64,000 nt of DNA from Thalassobacillus sp. CUG 92003 (GCF_013618635.1 NZ_JABLSJ010000006.1:1-64000); one strand, 5' to 3'. Counted from the first letter of the stretch, positions 7,988 to 17,303 are shown. Notes: a model not told the origin generated them from the sequence alone. Translations and numbers: made by a program.

Positions 7988-10165
7988 CTAAAAACCCACA
8001 CTCAGTTGGACGGGTTCAGATGCTGTACCTGTCATTTCCGTCAATGGATCATAAGGTACAACATAGTAGCTGCTCCGGTTAAACAACTGAAATCCGTTCA
8101 CAGTAAATGATCCTTTCCCGGTCACCTCTCCGACTTTTTTATCCGCTCCGTCCTTGGAACGATAAATATGATAGACGACGCGTTCATCATCTGAAGGCTC
8201 CCATGTCAATGTCCCTTGCAATAATGTCATGCCACCCAGTTCTACATCCGCTTCAACATGATCGATGTCAGGAAGATGGATAGGGGGAGGCAATTCTTCA
8301 ACCCCTTCTGGCTTCTGGAAAGTGGAAGCCAATCCAATTTGCTGGTCGACATCACTGAGTATTGCTTTCATCATTTTCGTCGGATACGAACTTCCTCCTG
8401 TTACATACGAGTCTTTCCCTGAACGATCATACCCCATCCAAACACTTCCCACATATTCCGGTGTATAACCCACAAACCAGACATCTTTATTATGTTCAGG
8501 GTGTTCTGGATGCTGGTGTGTTCCCGTCTTGCCGGCCAGGGCCTGATCATACTGTCCCTGGCTCGCGGTCCCTTCACGGACAGCCGTTTTTAACATTTCG
8601 GTTACATCCCATGCCACTTGTTTATCAAATACCTCTGTCGTCTCCTCTTCATGCTGATGAATCACGTCACCGTGGCGGTCAATAATTTTTTTGATCGTGT
8701 AACTTTCAGCGTACGCCCCTTCGGATGCAAAGCTTTGATAGGCTTCTGAAAGCTGAAGTGGCGAATAACCTTCACTCAGCCCTCCCAAGGCCATCGCTAA
8801 ATGATGATCATCCGTGGCAAGGCCGAGCTGGTCTAAATACCCTTTTGCGTATGAGATGCCGATTTGATCAAGGAGCCAAACTGCTGGGGCGTTTTTAGAA
8901 GCTGTCAAAGCATGGTACAACGACACTTCTTCACTATATTGCCCATCATAATTACGCGGTTGATAGCCATCCTCATATGTTTTCAATTCGTCTGGCAATA
9001 CGGAATAGGGTGTGAAGTCTGACGTCATTAACGCAGGTCCATAAACGGCTAACGGCTTAATGGTCGAGCCAGGGGAACGTTTCACTTTCGCTCGGTTCAG
9101 TCCGCCATGTTCGAATCCCTTACCTCCAATTGCTGCTACAATGGCCCCATTGTCATGATTCATCATTGTGAATGCTGCCTGTACGCCAGAAAGAGATCCT
9201 GGCACAATGGAGTCGTTTTGGATGTGTCGATAGGCCGTTTTTTGTATCGTGGGATCCAATTCGGTGACGAGTCGATACCCGCCTCTCTTTAATTCTTCCC
9301 GCGAGATGTTATATTTTTCTTCAGCTTCTTGAATGACAAGATCCACATAACTATGAGACCACGCTTGTTTATTTTCTGTTTCCTGATCAAGCCCGAGCGA
9401 TGCACCCTGGTAGCGCAGCATGTCTTCAACCGTAATCATCTCAAGATCCTTCATGCGGTTCAAAACCAGATTCCGCCGTTGCTTCGCTTTTTTTGGATGT
9501 TTCCGAGGTGAATAGTCATTTGGCGCTTTAGGAAGCGCTGCAAGCATCGCGCCTTCTGATACAGTCAAATCAGCAACGTCCTTATTAAAGAAATGCTCAG
9601 CCGCTGACCCGAGCCCATAAATGTTATCACCAAAATAAATACGATTAAGGTAAAGTTCCAAAATCTCTTCCTTACTGTACTGTCTTTCTAAATATTTCGC
9701 AGCCATGACTTCTTTTGTTTTCCTCATCCAGGTCTTGTCGTTGCTTAAAAATAGATTTTTAGCTAACTGCTGGGTGATCGTACTACCGCCTTCAACCTTT
9801 TCCATTGCTCTAAGGTCCCGGTAAATAGCCCGAAAGACGGACTTGACGTCGACACCCGTGTGTTCATAAAACCTGCTGTCTTCTATTGCAATAAAAGCAT
9901 TCTCAACATGCTCTGGAATACTTTGCCGGGAGACGAGTCTGCGATTTTCGGTATATATTTCTTCAATGACCTTTCCATCTTCTGTTTCCACCGTTGTGGC
10001 AGCATCAAGCACGAGCGCTTTGTCATCGACGACAAACCGCCCTCCGAATATGATCGTCAAATAGCCGGCCAAGGCTAGTACGAATAGGGCGGCGCCACAC
10101 GCTATAACCCACCGGAACCGCTTCACCCACGCAGGCATGTTTTCAAACCATTCTTTGGTGTTCAA
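7988..10165 (-). CDS. pbpF: Class A penicillin-binding protein (PbpF/PBP2c-like)
   Basis: A bifunctional peptidoglycan glycosyltransferase and DD-transpeptidase anchored in the membrane. The 725-residue protein has one N-terminal membrane segment (about 19-41). Next comes the glycosyltransferase domain with EDSRFYEHTGVD and GGSTITQQLAKN, then the transpeptidase with SPGSTIK (SxxK), SKN (SxN) and KTGT. A C-terminal beta-rich module (about 640-725) looks fibronectin-III-like. The start is TTG (coding strand TTGAACACC) behind AAAGGATG. Position next to hemE and hmoB matches B. subtilis pbpF. Confidence 0.92.
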   Translation of the reverse strand: MNTKEWFENMPAWVKRFRWVIACGAALFVLALAGYLTIIFGGRFVVDDKALVLDAATTVETEDGKVIEEIYTENRRLVSRQSIPEHVENAFIAIEDSRFYEHTGVDVKSVFRAIYRDLRAMEKVEGGSTITQQLAKNLFLSNDKTWMRKTKEVMAAKYLERQYSKEEILELYLNRIYFGDNIYGLGSAAEHFFNKDVADLTVSEGAMLAALPKAPNDYSPRKHPKKAKQRRNLVLNRMKDLEMITVEDMLRYQGASLGLDQETENKQAWSHSYVDLVIQEAEEKYNISREELKRGGYRLVTELDPTIQKTAYRHIQNDSIVPGSLSGVQAAFTMMNHDNGAIVAAIGGKGFEHGGLNRAKVKRSPGSTIKPLAVYGPALMTSDFTPYSVLPDELKTYEDGYQPRNYDGQYSEEVSLYHALTASKNAPAVWLLDQIGISYAKGYLDQLGLATDDHHLAMALGGLSEGYSPLQLSEAYQSFASEGAYAESYTIKKIIDRHGDVIHQHEEETTEVFDKQVAWDVTEMLKTAVREGTASQGQYDQALAGKTGTHQHPEHPEHNKDVWFVGYTPEYVGSVWMGYDRSGKDSYVTGGSSYPTKMMKAILSDVDQQIGLASTFQKPEGVEELPPPIHLPDIDHVEADVELGGMTLLQGTLTWEPSDDERVVYHIYRSKDGADKKVGEVTGKGSFTVNGFQLFNRSSYYVVPYDPLTEMTGTASEPVQLSVGF

Positions 10166-10273
10166 TCGTTGTGCATCCTTTCTTAGCTATATGAATGACT
10201 TTTTTCGTCGAATTTGCTCCCTGCTTCCTCTCCTTGCTAAACTAGACCTATCAAGAGAAAGGGGATGGCATTT

Positions 10274-10783
10274 TTGAAAGTTTCTATGACAAATGGTACA
10301 CCAAACTATTTAGCAAAGCTAGACAAACAACACCCCGACGTCACACTTCATTTCCTACAAAATGAAGATAAAACGGTTGCCTACTATGAAGGTGATGATA
10401 CGTCAATATTCGCAGAAGGAAGAGAATATGAGATCGTTGATGCAGTTGGAGACATTAAAGACAGCGGATACGTCGTAATGAACAATATCCCTGTTTCCGA
10501 TGAAGGACGGCCCGTATTTGAAGACCGGTTTAAAAACCGGGCAGGCAGCGTCGAAGAAACAGAGGGATTTCAGGCCATACGGATACTGAGACCCCTGAGC
10601 GGTAATACGTATGTAGTGTTTACGCAATGGCGGAATGAAGAAAGTTTCACACGCTGGAAAAATTCTCAGTCTTTTGAAAAAGCCCACAGTCAATCGGGTC
10701 CGGATCATAAAGGGAAGCCTTCCTTCATTGATGGAGAAGCTTATATCACGCAATACCATATGGTGCAATTCTCTGAAGAATAG
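10274..10783 (+). CDS. hmoB: Haem-degrading monooxygenase HmoB-like
   Basis: An antibiotic-biosynthesis-monooxygenase (ABM) fold protein, with the C-terminal domain about residues 65-150. B. subtilis HmoB breaks down haem and releases iron. The conserved stretch reads PVFEDRFKNRAGSVEE...FQAIRILRPL...W. I place the start at the TTG at 10274. It lies 9 nt after AAAGGGG and gives the N-terminus MKVSMTNGT, close to B. subtilis MKVYITYGT. The ATG at 10265 sits directly on the ribosome site. Divergent from pbpF, beside haem synthesis genes, so its substrate context is clear. Confidence 0.88.
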   Translation: MKVSMTNGTPNYLAKLDKQHPDVTLHFLQNEDKTVAYYEGDDTSIFAEGREYEIVDAVGDIKDSGYVVMNNIPVSDEGRPVFEDRFKNRAGSVEETEGFQAIRILRPLSGNTYVVFTQWRNEESFTRWKNSQSFEKAHSQSGPDHKGKPSFIDGEAYITQYHMVQFSEE

Positions 10784-10799
10784 AGCCCTCTCCTCAGCC

Positions 10800-10833
10800 T
10801 GAACAGGTTTTAACTAACGCGTTCTGTTCAAAT
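10800..10833 (+). terminator. Hairpin after hmoB
   Basis: GAACAG/CTGTTC bracket a 15-nt loop just after hmoB. There is no T run. The stronger bidirectional terminator at 10845-10900 follows immediately. Confidence 0.3.
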
Positions 10834-10844
10834 AGCACAAAAAA

Positions 10845-10900
10845 TGAAGAAAACACAAAAATTCCGAACGATTTCGCTGAAAGGTTCGGAATTTTTTGTG
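10845..10900. terminator. Bidirectional terminator between hmoB and the thioredoxin-like gene (repeat copy B)
   Basis: AACACAAAAATTCCGAAC and its mirror GGTTCGGAATTTTTTGTGTTT flank the core GATTTCGCTGAAA. Both strands end in T-rich runs, fitting the convergent genes on either side. Confidence 0.75.
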
Positions 10901-10977
10901 TTTCAAGGACGACGATTAAGACCCGCTCCGTCAAAACACAGAAGTGCTATACATGCTTGTGGGCTGAACGTGGTTGC

Positions 10978-11469
10978 CTATTCTTCAGCGCCTTTCTCAT
11001 CCAACACTTTGTTTTTGAAGAATGAATTGAACGTCGTTTGAGGTTGCTCACCTGAAATTCGAGCTACTTCCTCTCCGTCTTCAAAGTGAATGATGGTAGG
11101 CGTACCGCTGATATTATATTCTTCCCACTGACTCTGAAACTCCAACACATTCATCTTCTTCATATCAATGTCATACTCGTTGGTCATAGGGACTACGACA
11201 GGCGTCGTACGCTGGCAATGTTGGCACGTGGGACTGTAAAAGTAAACGGTGGTGTCCTCACCAGATTCAATCATATTCTGCAATTCATCCGGCTGCACTT
11301 GATTCTGATACATTGGGTCATCTAGTTGCTCAATCGTCGCTTGCTCAAGTGAATCTTTACCATAGGGATTGTCTTCAGATTGCTGGCTATTTTGGTAACT
11401 GACCACAAACCAAAGACCAGCCATTAATACAGCAAGTACGGATAAAAATATAATCATTTTTTTCTTCAT
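10978..11469 (-). CDS. Membrane-anchored thioredoxin-like thiol-disulfide protein
   Basis: This 163-residue protein has an N-terminal membrane anchor (about residues 4-22) and an extracytoplasmic thioredoxin fold. Its redox motif is CQHC in YFYSPTCQHCQRT, and the cis-proline loop is SGTPTI. The start at 11469 has AAGGAG at good spacing; an extended frame to 11535 lacks one. Its start overlaps the stop of the BdbC gene (ATGA), so the pair is translationally coupled. BdbC would reoxidise it, so it probably acts as a disulfide-forming or shuffling partner of secreted proteins. It is not a classical BdbD, which carries a DsbA insertion. Confidence 0.8.
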   Translation of the reverse strand: MKKKMIIFLSVLAVLMAGLWFVVSYQNSQQSEDNPYGKDSLEQATIEQLDDPMYQNQVQPDELQNMIESGEDTTVYFYSPTCQHCQRTTPVVVPMTNEYDIDMKKMNVLEFQSQWEEYNISGTPTIIHFEDGEEVARISGEQPQTTFNSFFKNKVLDEKGAEE

Positions 11470-11903
11470 GAATGATGTCTCCTTCTGCTCGTTAGAAAAA
11501 TAGAATGGCATACAAATACGATGGCAAATGCACAAAATGACAATAACGGAATGGTAATAAACCCTAACCAGTTAATGTACTCCCCGTTACACGGAACGAT
11601 GCCGCACGAACCGCCTGCTTCTTCTAAAGCGGGCAGCTTTTGTAATAGATAATGGTAAAAAGACAACGCAATGCCTGCCCCGCTTAATACCAGGCCAGGA
11701 AGAGCGATAGTAACCTGTTTCTTCCATAAAGCCATCCCATAAATAATCACAAGCGGGTACATTAGAATGCGTTGATACCAGCAAAACTCACACGGAATAT
11801 AGCCGAGGACTTCAGAAAAAAACAAGCTCCCTCCCGTTGCTGTTACGGTAAGAGCCCATACGAGAAATAATACGTTTTCCTGCGATTTGTGTTGAGAATC
11901 CAT
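11466..11903 (-). CDS. bdbC: Disulfide bond formation protein, DsbB/BdbC family
   Basis: An integral membrane quinone-linked thiol oxidase with four predicted membrane segments. It has two essential cysteine pairs: CEFC in the first extracytoplasmic loop (EFCWYQR is the family signature) and a second pair in GGSCGIVPC. The protein is about 145 residues from the ATG at 11903, preceded by AAAGGAAATGGG. An in-frame extension to 11930 is possible. It is directly upstream of, and overlaps, the thioredoxin-like gene, its likely substrate. Confidence 0.88.
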   Translation of the reverse strand: MDSQHKSQENVLFLVWALTVTATGGSLFFSEVLGYIPCEFCWYQRILMYPLVIIYGMALWKKQVTIALPGLVLSGAGIALSFYHYLLQKLPALEEAGGSCGIVPCNGEYINWLGFITIPLLSFCAFAIVFVCHSIFLTSRRRHHS

Positions 11904-12015
11904 CCAACCCATTTCCTTTCTTATCTGCAACTGACCTGTATTATACTATTTTTTCAAGCTCGCCAAAACCATTTGCTTTTAAATCTGTTCCATGAATCTA
12001 GTCAGCACGGTGACA

Positions 12016-12645
12016 TTATTTAAATAACTGATTACGATGCGCATAAACAGCTGCTTGAGTCCGGTCTTGAACACCAAGTTTACTAAGTATGTTGCTCACA
12101 TGGGTCTTTACCGTTTTTATACCTATATACAAAGTCTCGCTAATTTCCAGGTTGGTCATCCCTTCATTAATACACTTCAACACTTCCAGCTCCCGATTCG
12201 TTAATTCATCATGAGCTTGTGAAGGCGTAATACGAAAACGATTCATCATTTTACTCGCCACTTTCGGCTCAATTACGGTCTCACCCTGATATGCTTTTTT
12301 TATGGCGGAAGCAATCTCATCAGCAGACGACGTTTTCAACATATAACTAAAAGCTCCTGCTTCGAGGGCAGGGAATACTTTTTCGTCTTCGTAATAACTC
12401 GTAAGAATAATGATTTTACACTCAGGGAGGAATGTCATGATTTGCTCCGTAGCTTCAATTCCGGTACCATTTTCCATAATCAAGTCCATTAAGATAACAT
12501 CAGGCTGCAATTTTCGAGCGGCCTCCACTCCTTCAATTCCACTCGCAGCCTCTCCTACTACGTCAAGCTCATCTTCTGTATTTAAATAAGCGATAACCCC
12601 TTTACGTACAACATCATGATCATCAACTACCATCACACGAATCAT
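12016..12645 (-). CDS. liaR: Response regulator LiaR (NarL/FixJ family)
   Basis: A 209-residue response regulator. The receiver domain (1-120) has the acidic pair DD at 8-9, the phospho-acceptor aspartate in VILMDLIME (about 54) and a lysine in MLKTS. The C-terminal LuxR-type helix-turn-helix contains LTNRELEVLKCINEGMTN. Its start overlaps the end of liaS. With liaF and liaS it forms the LiaFSR cell-envelope stress system, which responds to lipid II-binding antibiotics. The usual targets liaI-liaH are not nearby. Confidence 0.92.
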   Translation of the reverse strand: MIRVMVVDDHDVVRKGVIAYLNTEDELDVVGEAASGIEGVEAARKLQPDVILMDLIMENGTGIEATEQIMTFLPECKIIILTSYYEDEKVFPALEAGAFSYMLKTSSADEIASAIKKAYQGETVIEPKVASKMMNRFRITPSQAHDELTNRELEVLKCINEGMTNLEISETLYIGIKTVKTHVSNILSKLGVQDRTQAAVYAHRNQLFK

Positions 12646-13715
12646 AACGCTTCCTCTCCTTCATTCACTTTAATAGGTATGCGAATATCAATATGAGTCC
12701 CTTCATCTTCCCGTGAACGGATCGTGAATTCACCGCCGATTTCTTCACACCGTTCTTTCATATTTGTTAATCCATATGATGTTTTGGTCATACGTTTTTC
12801 TTCAGCGTCAAAGCCGATGCCATTATCTCCAATATGTAAAAACAACTCTTGGGTCCCCCTGGTGAGTTCAATCGTTACCTCCGTGGCGTTGGCATGCCGT
12901 AAGATATTAGATAATGCCTCTTGCACGACTCTGAACAACTGTTCTTCCATACTTTCCGGAAACTGTCCGATATCGTTCAAATCAACGTTAAAGACAATCT
13001 GACACTTTTGCTGAAGCTCTTCTATTAGCTGATCGATTCCTTTTGCCAGAGGCTCCCCTGATAAGTGCACCGGGCGTAAATGAAGCAATAATGCTCTCAT
13101 TTCAGTTTGAGCTTGCAAAGCCATTTGAGTAATATCTTCCAGCTGCCCTTTTGCTTGATCCTGATTTTTATCGAACGTGCGCAAACAAGCCTGTGATAGC
13201 ATGGTCAAGGCAAACAGTTGTTGGCTCACCGCGTCATGCAAGTCCCGGGCAAGTCGCTGTCTTTCTTCAATGGTCGCTGCCTTATGAGCTGACTTTGCAT
13301 ATTCTGCTTTTTCATCAGCAAGTTTTAACAACGATTCTTTTTGCTGTTTAAGTTTATCCCCTAGTTCGTTTAATTCTGATCCAATCCTAGCGATCTCGTC
13401 ATTTTCATTAAAATATATCTTGGAAGAAAAAGCGCCACGGGACAGTTGGATAATCATGGTTGATATATAATCGATCCGTTGTTTCATATCACCACTGGAT
13501 TTAAATCCGGCATAAATGGCCACTCCCAGCCCTACCAACACATACGATGCCATAAAAAATAAAATAGCTTGAGCGTTCAACCAACCGGGACTGAACCACA
13601 CATGTGCCGATAGTAATAAAGAAAGCAGAATAAATAAGATGAGAACATAACCATACAAATGAGACCGAATATACGTGTAACGAATGCTGTTCAAATGTTG
13701 GAGCACATCATTCAC
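12642..13715 (-). CDS. liaS: Sensor histidine kinase LiaS
   Basis: A 357-residue intramembrane-sensing histidine kinase. Two membrane segments (about 20-42 and 47-68) are linked by a very short loop. A HAMP-like linker follows (to about 140), then the HisKA_3 domain with phospho-acceptor histidine in RLARDLHDAVSQQ. The ATPase domain has ILRHANATE and DNGIGFD. LiaF holds the kinase inactive in unstressed B. subtilis. The gene overlaps liaR and lies 9 bp after liaF, consistent with one operon. Confidence 0.92.
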   Translation of the reverse strand: MNDVLQHLNSIRYTYIRSHLYGYVLILFILLSLLLSAHVWFSPGWLNAQAILFFMASYVLVGLGVAIYAGFKSSGDMKQRIDYISTMIIQLSRGAFSSKIYFNENDEIARIGSELNELGDKLKQQKESLLKLADEKAEYAKSAHKAATIEERQRLARDLHDAVSQQLFALTMLSQACLRTFDKNQDQAKGQLEDITQMALQAQTEMRALLLHLRPVHLSGEPLAKGIDQLIEELQQKCQIVFNVDLNDIGQFPESMEEQLFRVVQEALSNILRHANATEVTIELTRGTQELFLHIGDNGIGFDAEEKRMTKTSYGLTNMKERCEEIGGEFTIRSREDEGTHIDIRIPIKVNEGEEAL

Positions 13716-13724
13716 CTCCAGGCA

Positions 13725-14513
13725 TCATATTTTGTCCACTTTAATAGAACCGGCATTAAAATGTATCTCCAACGTTAAGCGACGCGTCGCTTCTTCATAA
13801 TCAGGTGTTTGGTACGTAAGGCGCCGGCTAATTCCATCCGCCTTTTGTCCTAACACAGATATCTCCCCAGCTTTGATAGAAGCACTAACTTGAAAGGGAA
13901 CATTTTCTGGAATCAACATCTTCACATCCCCGACCCAACCTTTCACTGATATGGGCGTATCCTGGTCTGGAATGAATGCTTTTGTAAAATCAAAATGGTA
14001 ATCGCCGATGGCATTCCATAAACTCATCGGTTCCACTTTCCAATTTTCTTTCTTAAATGATTGGGACCCTACTGAGAAATCTTTTTTCTCCGCATTCTTC
14101 CGGGCAGACCCATCATTATCCATGACAGAATCCCCTTCAAATTGAACCGTCTTATATTTCTCTTTATACCTCCGAGTACGTCCCCCCATAAAGATTGAAA
14201 ATCCAATATAGATAAATAACAATGGCCATAATTTCAATACATCTGTGAACGTGAAGAGAATGACCCCAAAGCGGTCTAACAACAATAATGAACCGAATAT
14301 AAACAAGAACGATCCGCCCGCCCATGAACCGCCGTTCTTAAAAACCCCGTCCCACCACCATTTCAACCCCACCAAGATTAAGAGGGCCGGGTAAATGCTT
14401 GCCCATGTGAAGCTTATTTCCATGGAAATGATATTGAGGTTCGTCAATATTAATAAGATGCCAGCACCTACGAATGTAAACGCCGCCAAAAGCTTAAAAA
14501 ATCCTTTAACCAT
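13725..14513 (-). CDS. liaF: Cell-wall-active antibiotics response protein LiaF
   Basis: A 262-residue membrane protein with four N-terminal hydrophobic segments (about 6-115). A soluble C-terminal DUF2154-type domain (about 165-262) is rich in beta strands and contains KGWVGDVKMLIPENVPFQV. LiaF is the negative regulator of LiaS in the Lia envelope-stress system. It is the first gene of liaF-liaS-liaR here. The gap to the MFS gene upstream is only about 60 bp, so read-through from that gene is possible. Confidence 0.9.
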   Translation of the reverse strand: MVKGFFKLLAAFTFVGAGILLILTNLNIISMEISFTWASIYPALLILVGLKWWWDGVFKNGGSWAGGSFLFIFGSLLLLDRFGVILFTFTDVLKLWPLLFIYIGFSIFMGGRTRRYKEKYKTVQFEGDSVMDNDGSARKNAEKKDFSVGSQSFKKENWKVEPMSLWNAIGDYHFDFTKAFIPDQDTPISVKGWVGDVKMLIPENVPFQVSASIKAGEISVLGQKADGISRRLTYQTPDYEEATRRLTLEIHFNAGSIKVDKI

Positions 14514-14576
14514 CGTCTCTCACCCTTTTCCATCTCTTTAATTATATTAGACATAAGGAAATCAATTCCTGCTTGT

Positions 14577-15818
14577 TTAATAACGATAGTTCATAATAGT
14601 GCGGTTATTGACATGCATGATCGCAAGCAATAAGACAATTGATCCTCCTATCATTGTAATCAGCTGAATATCCACGCCTATCCCAATTAATAGTGAGGTA
14701 ACGAAGTAAGACACCGGTACCAATCCTGTTGACACCGTCATTAACAGGCTGATAACCCGCCCAAGCATGTGTTTATCAGTCGTTCTTTGCACCATGGTCA
14801 TCAAAGGAATGTTGACAAATTGTAACAGCAGCCCTATCCCTACCAAAAGCCCCGCATTTACATACAAGTTCAAAGCTAAACCGGTTAAGGCATAAAGCCC
14901 TCCGAACGCTGCGATGCATCCCAGCATAACCACACCCGGTCGCTTCAGATTCTTGATAGAAGTCAGGACGAAAGCCCCGAATAAAGCGCCACCCCCTAAC
15001 GAAACCTCAAGTGTTGTCAGTCCAAGTGCATTCGCACCAAATACGTCCTTGACTATAATCGGAATGCCTAAACTCATGGGGCCGGTAACAAAGAAATTGA
15101 GAAAGAAAGCCATAATCATAATCGACCGTAACACTTCTCGCTGCTTTACATACTGAATGCCTTCCCGAAACTCATTCCAGAACCCCTCCTTGTGCTTATC
15201 GTCATGAACCGGGTTCAGCTTAATTCTCATGACAATCAAAGCAGCCACTACCATCATCGTGAACGCAACTGTGAACACGCCCATGAACCCTAAAAAATAT
15301 ATCATACTTCCGCCTACAACCGGGCCTAACACCGGACTGATTTGGGTCGTTACTTGGATGAGGGAATTGCCTTGCTGCAAATCCTTTTCATCCAATATCA
15401 TGGCAGTTAATGTGTTTATGGCGGGGTGGCTGAAGGCATCACTCAACCCAAACAACGCCGCTAGTGTTATGAGGTGCCAAATCGCAATGCTGTCGCGCCA
15501 GATTAATACGAGTAGAAGCAGAACAAGGAAGGCACGGGTAATATCGGACCACATGAGAATGGTGCGTTGATTGATGTGATCTGCCAAGATTCCCCCAGTC
15601 GTCATAAAAATCAGTCGTGGAATGGAAGCGGATAAAAATAACATTCCAAAGAAAAACCGATCGTCACTAATAGAAAGCATCAGCCATTCTACACCAATCA
15701 AATAAACATAGTAGCCCGGCGCTGAAAATATCGCACTGATAAATAGATAGAGAAACTGACGATTCAAAAAGACAGTGCCCTTCTCTTGTGCTAAAAACTG
15801 TTGACTTGACTGCACCAT
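14577..15818 (-). CDS. MFS transporter (major facilitator superfamily)
   Basis: A 413-residue membrane protein with about 12 hydrophobic segments. An MFS loop 2-3 signature (GGILADHINQRTIL) lies near residue 75. It belongs to the drug/macrolide-exporter-like group (MefA-like organisation), but the substrate cannot be deduced. The start ATG is immediately downstream of a very purine-rich run, so the exact start could be the ATG or the adjoining GTG. It lies just upstream of liaFSR in the same direction, suggesting possible co-transcription with envelope stress genes. Confidence 0.8.
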   Translation of the reverse strand: MVQSSQQFLAQEKGTVFLNRQFLYLFISAIFSAPGYYVYLIGVEWLMLSISDDRFFFGMLFLSASIPRLIFMTTGGILADHINQRTILMWSDITRAFLVLLLLVLIWRDSIAIWHLITLAALFGLSDAFSHPAINTLTAMILDEKDLQQGNSLIQVTTQISPVLGPVVGGSMIYFLGFMGVFTVAFTMMVVAALIVMRIKLNPVHDDKHKEGFWNEFREGIQYVKQREVLRSIMIMAFFLNFFVTGPMSLGIPIIVKDVFGANALGLTTLEVSLGGGALFGAFVLTSIKNLKRPGVVMLGCIAAFGGLYALTGLALNLYVNAGLLVGIGLLLQFVNIPLMTMVQRTTDKHMLGRVISLLMTVSTGLVPVSYFVTSLLIGIGVDIQLITMIGGSIVLLLAIMHVNNRTIMNYRY

Positions 15819-15901
15819 CCTCCCCCCTTTCCACCACTTTAACTCTTTTCATCATAAGAAAAATCCACCAGGAAATTAACAACCGGTGGATTGGTTTTTT
15901 C

Positions 15902-16552
15902 TCAGTCTGGAGACCGAGAAACATGGGCGTCGATTTGATAGTAAATAAGGATCCAAATCATTAAAAAAAGAAAGCCGAAACTAAATCCTGCTAAAATATC
16001 GGTCAAATAGTGAACACGTATAATATAGCGGCTGAGGCCGATTAAAGCGATTAATACTGCCCCACTTGCTGTAATGAGAATGGAACGTTTAATGGAAGTT
16101 GAATAATAAATGAAAAAGTAAACTAGCAAGCCATAAGCTACCATTGAAACCATGGCGTGTCCGCTAGGGAAACTAAACCCATCCCCGTCAGCAGCTTCTA
16201 AAATTCGGGGACGTTCACGAGCTATGAGTTGTTTGATCACATAATTGACACCATAACTTGCGAGCACCCCTGTCGTAAGCATCAGAGCGGCAAGGGGATC
16301 GTGTTTTTTTATCCAGAGATACGTCCCTCCGAGGACAACGATTACGGTTAAGAAAGTTGAGGAACCCAACTCTGTCAGCCAACGAAAGATTTCGAAAATC
16401 AATGTCCCTGCCAATGCTTTAGCAAACCCTTTACTTGCCTGGTCAAGGTCAGGGACACCTTGTTCCAGAACTTTAGCTGTAAACAGGCCCGCTATGAGCC
16501 CGGCTAATAAAAAGAAAATCAGAAAAAAATAAAACCGCTTTGATTTTGGCAT
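15902..16552 (-). CDS. PAP2-family phosphatase
   Basis: A 216-residue membrane phosphatase of the type 2 phosphatidic acid phosphatase family. It carries all three catalytic motifs: KQLIARERP (KX6RP), PSGH in FPSGHAMVS, and SRYIIRVHYLTD (SRX5HX3D). Six membrane segments are expected. Members dephosphorylate undecaprenyl pyrophosphate, phosphatidylglycerol phosphate or phosphatidic acid; which one applies here is unknown. The start at 16552 has AAAGGAG at good spacing. The upstream in-frame extension lacks support. Confidence 0.87.
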   Translation of the reverse strand: MPKSKRFYFFLIFFLLAGLIAGLFTAKVLEQGVPDLDQASKGFAKALAGTLIFEIFRWLTELGSSTFLTVIVVLGGTYLWIKKHDPLAALMLTTGVLASYGVNYVIKQLIARERPRILEAADGDGFSFPSGHAMVSMVAYGLLVYFFIYYSTSIKRSILITASGAVLIALIGLSRYIIRVHYLTDILAGFSFGFLFLMIWILIYYQIDAHVSRSPD

Positions 16553-16782
16553 GACTTGGTCTCCTTTAATCAGAGTGCAAATTCTTAGCTGCTCCACGTC
16601 TTCCCTTCTTGCCTGACGAAAAGATTAATTCCACAGAATTGCCCTATTAAAACGTCTCTGATTGGGAGACGGGTAAGTCTTTTCCGTTGGTTTGCGCACG
16701 TTCCTTCCCTATCCTTACTACTACCGAAGTTCCACGTAAAACTACCATTTAACATGGTTAAATAAAAATGTCCCTTATCCTT

Positions 16783-16807
16783 GTTTAATGAGACCATAGA
16801 TGGGTAA
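16783..16807 (+). promoter_or_regulatory. Candidate sigmaB promoter of the ferritin-like gene
   Basis: GTTTAA at 16783-16788 and GGGTAA at 16802-16807 are separated by 13 nt. This matches the sigmaB consensus (GTTTAA, 12-15 nt, GGGTAT) at 11 of 12 positions. It lies about 50 bp before the start codon. Confidence 0.7.
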
Positions 16808-16855
16808 TGTATTAATGTGCCTAATTAAATTGGATTGAGAAAGGATGTTTGTTTT

Positions 16856-17293
16856 ATGGACGAAAAAATGAAGCAACTCATTGATGGCTTGAATGAAGAT
16901 TTAGCTCATGAGTATGCCGCAACTATTATGTATACGTACAATGCAGCAGTCGTTTCTGGATTATATCGCTCTGTATTGAAACCATTTTTTGAAAGTGAAA
17001 TTGCCGATGAACAAAATCACGCCCTTTACTTATCTGAAAAAATCAGTGTGCTTGGAGGAACGCCGACTACTGGCCCTGCAGAAGTAAAACAGCTAAAAGA
17101 AGTAAAAGCTATGTTAGAAGAAGCGCACCACGCAGAAGCACAAACAATCAAACGTTATGAAGAGCGTAAACAGCAAGCAGATGAACTGGGGCTTACGGAA
17201 CTGTCAGTCAAACTTGATGACCTGATTTCAGATGAAACGGGCCATATGGAAGAAATGCAGCGTCTTCTTCAGGACTCCCGTCTCCATTCCTAG
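16856..17293 (+). CDS. Ferritin-like (four-helix) protein
   Basis: A 145-residue, wholly helical protein with the spaced carboxylate/histidine pattern of ferritin-like di-iron proteins: EDLAHEY, ESEIADEQNHA, EEAHHAEAQTIKRYEE and DETGHMEEM. Such proteins bind iron or act like Dps/bacterioferritin. Whether this one stores iron is not shown by sequence. The ATG at 16856 is preferred over the upstream ATG at 16835 because GAAAGGATG precedes it and the family starts at the helix. A sigmaB-type promoter lies upstream, so a general-stress role is likely. A terminator follows. Confidence 0.75.
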   Translation: MDEKMKQLIDGLNEDLAHEYAATIMYTYNAAVVSGLYRSVLKPFFESEIADEQNHALYLSEKISVLGGTPTTGPAEVKQLKEVKAMLEEAHHAEAQTIKRYEERKQQADELGLTELSVKLDDLISDETGHMEEMQRLLQDSRLHS

Positions 17294-17303
17294 TTACCAC
17301 TCC

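Noticed and set aside
16598-16780. Possible riboswitch upstream of the PAP2 gene (minus strand)
   Set aside because: A few short stems such as GTCTC/GAGAC are visible, but no match to a known riboswitch and no clear expression platform.
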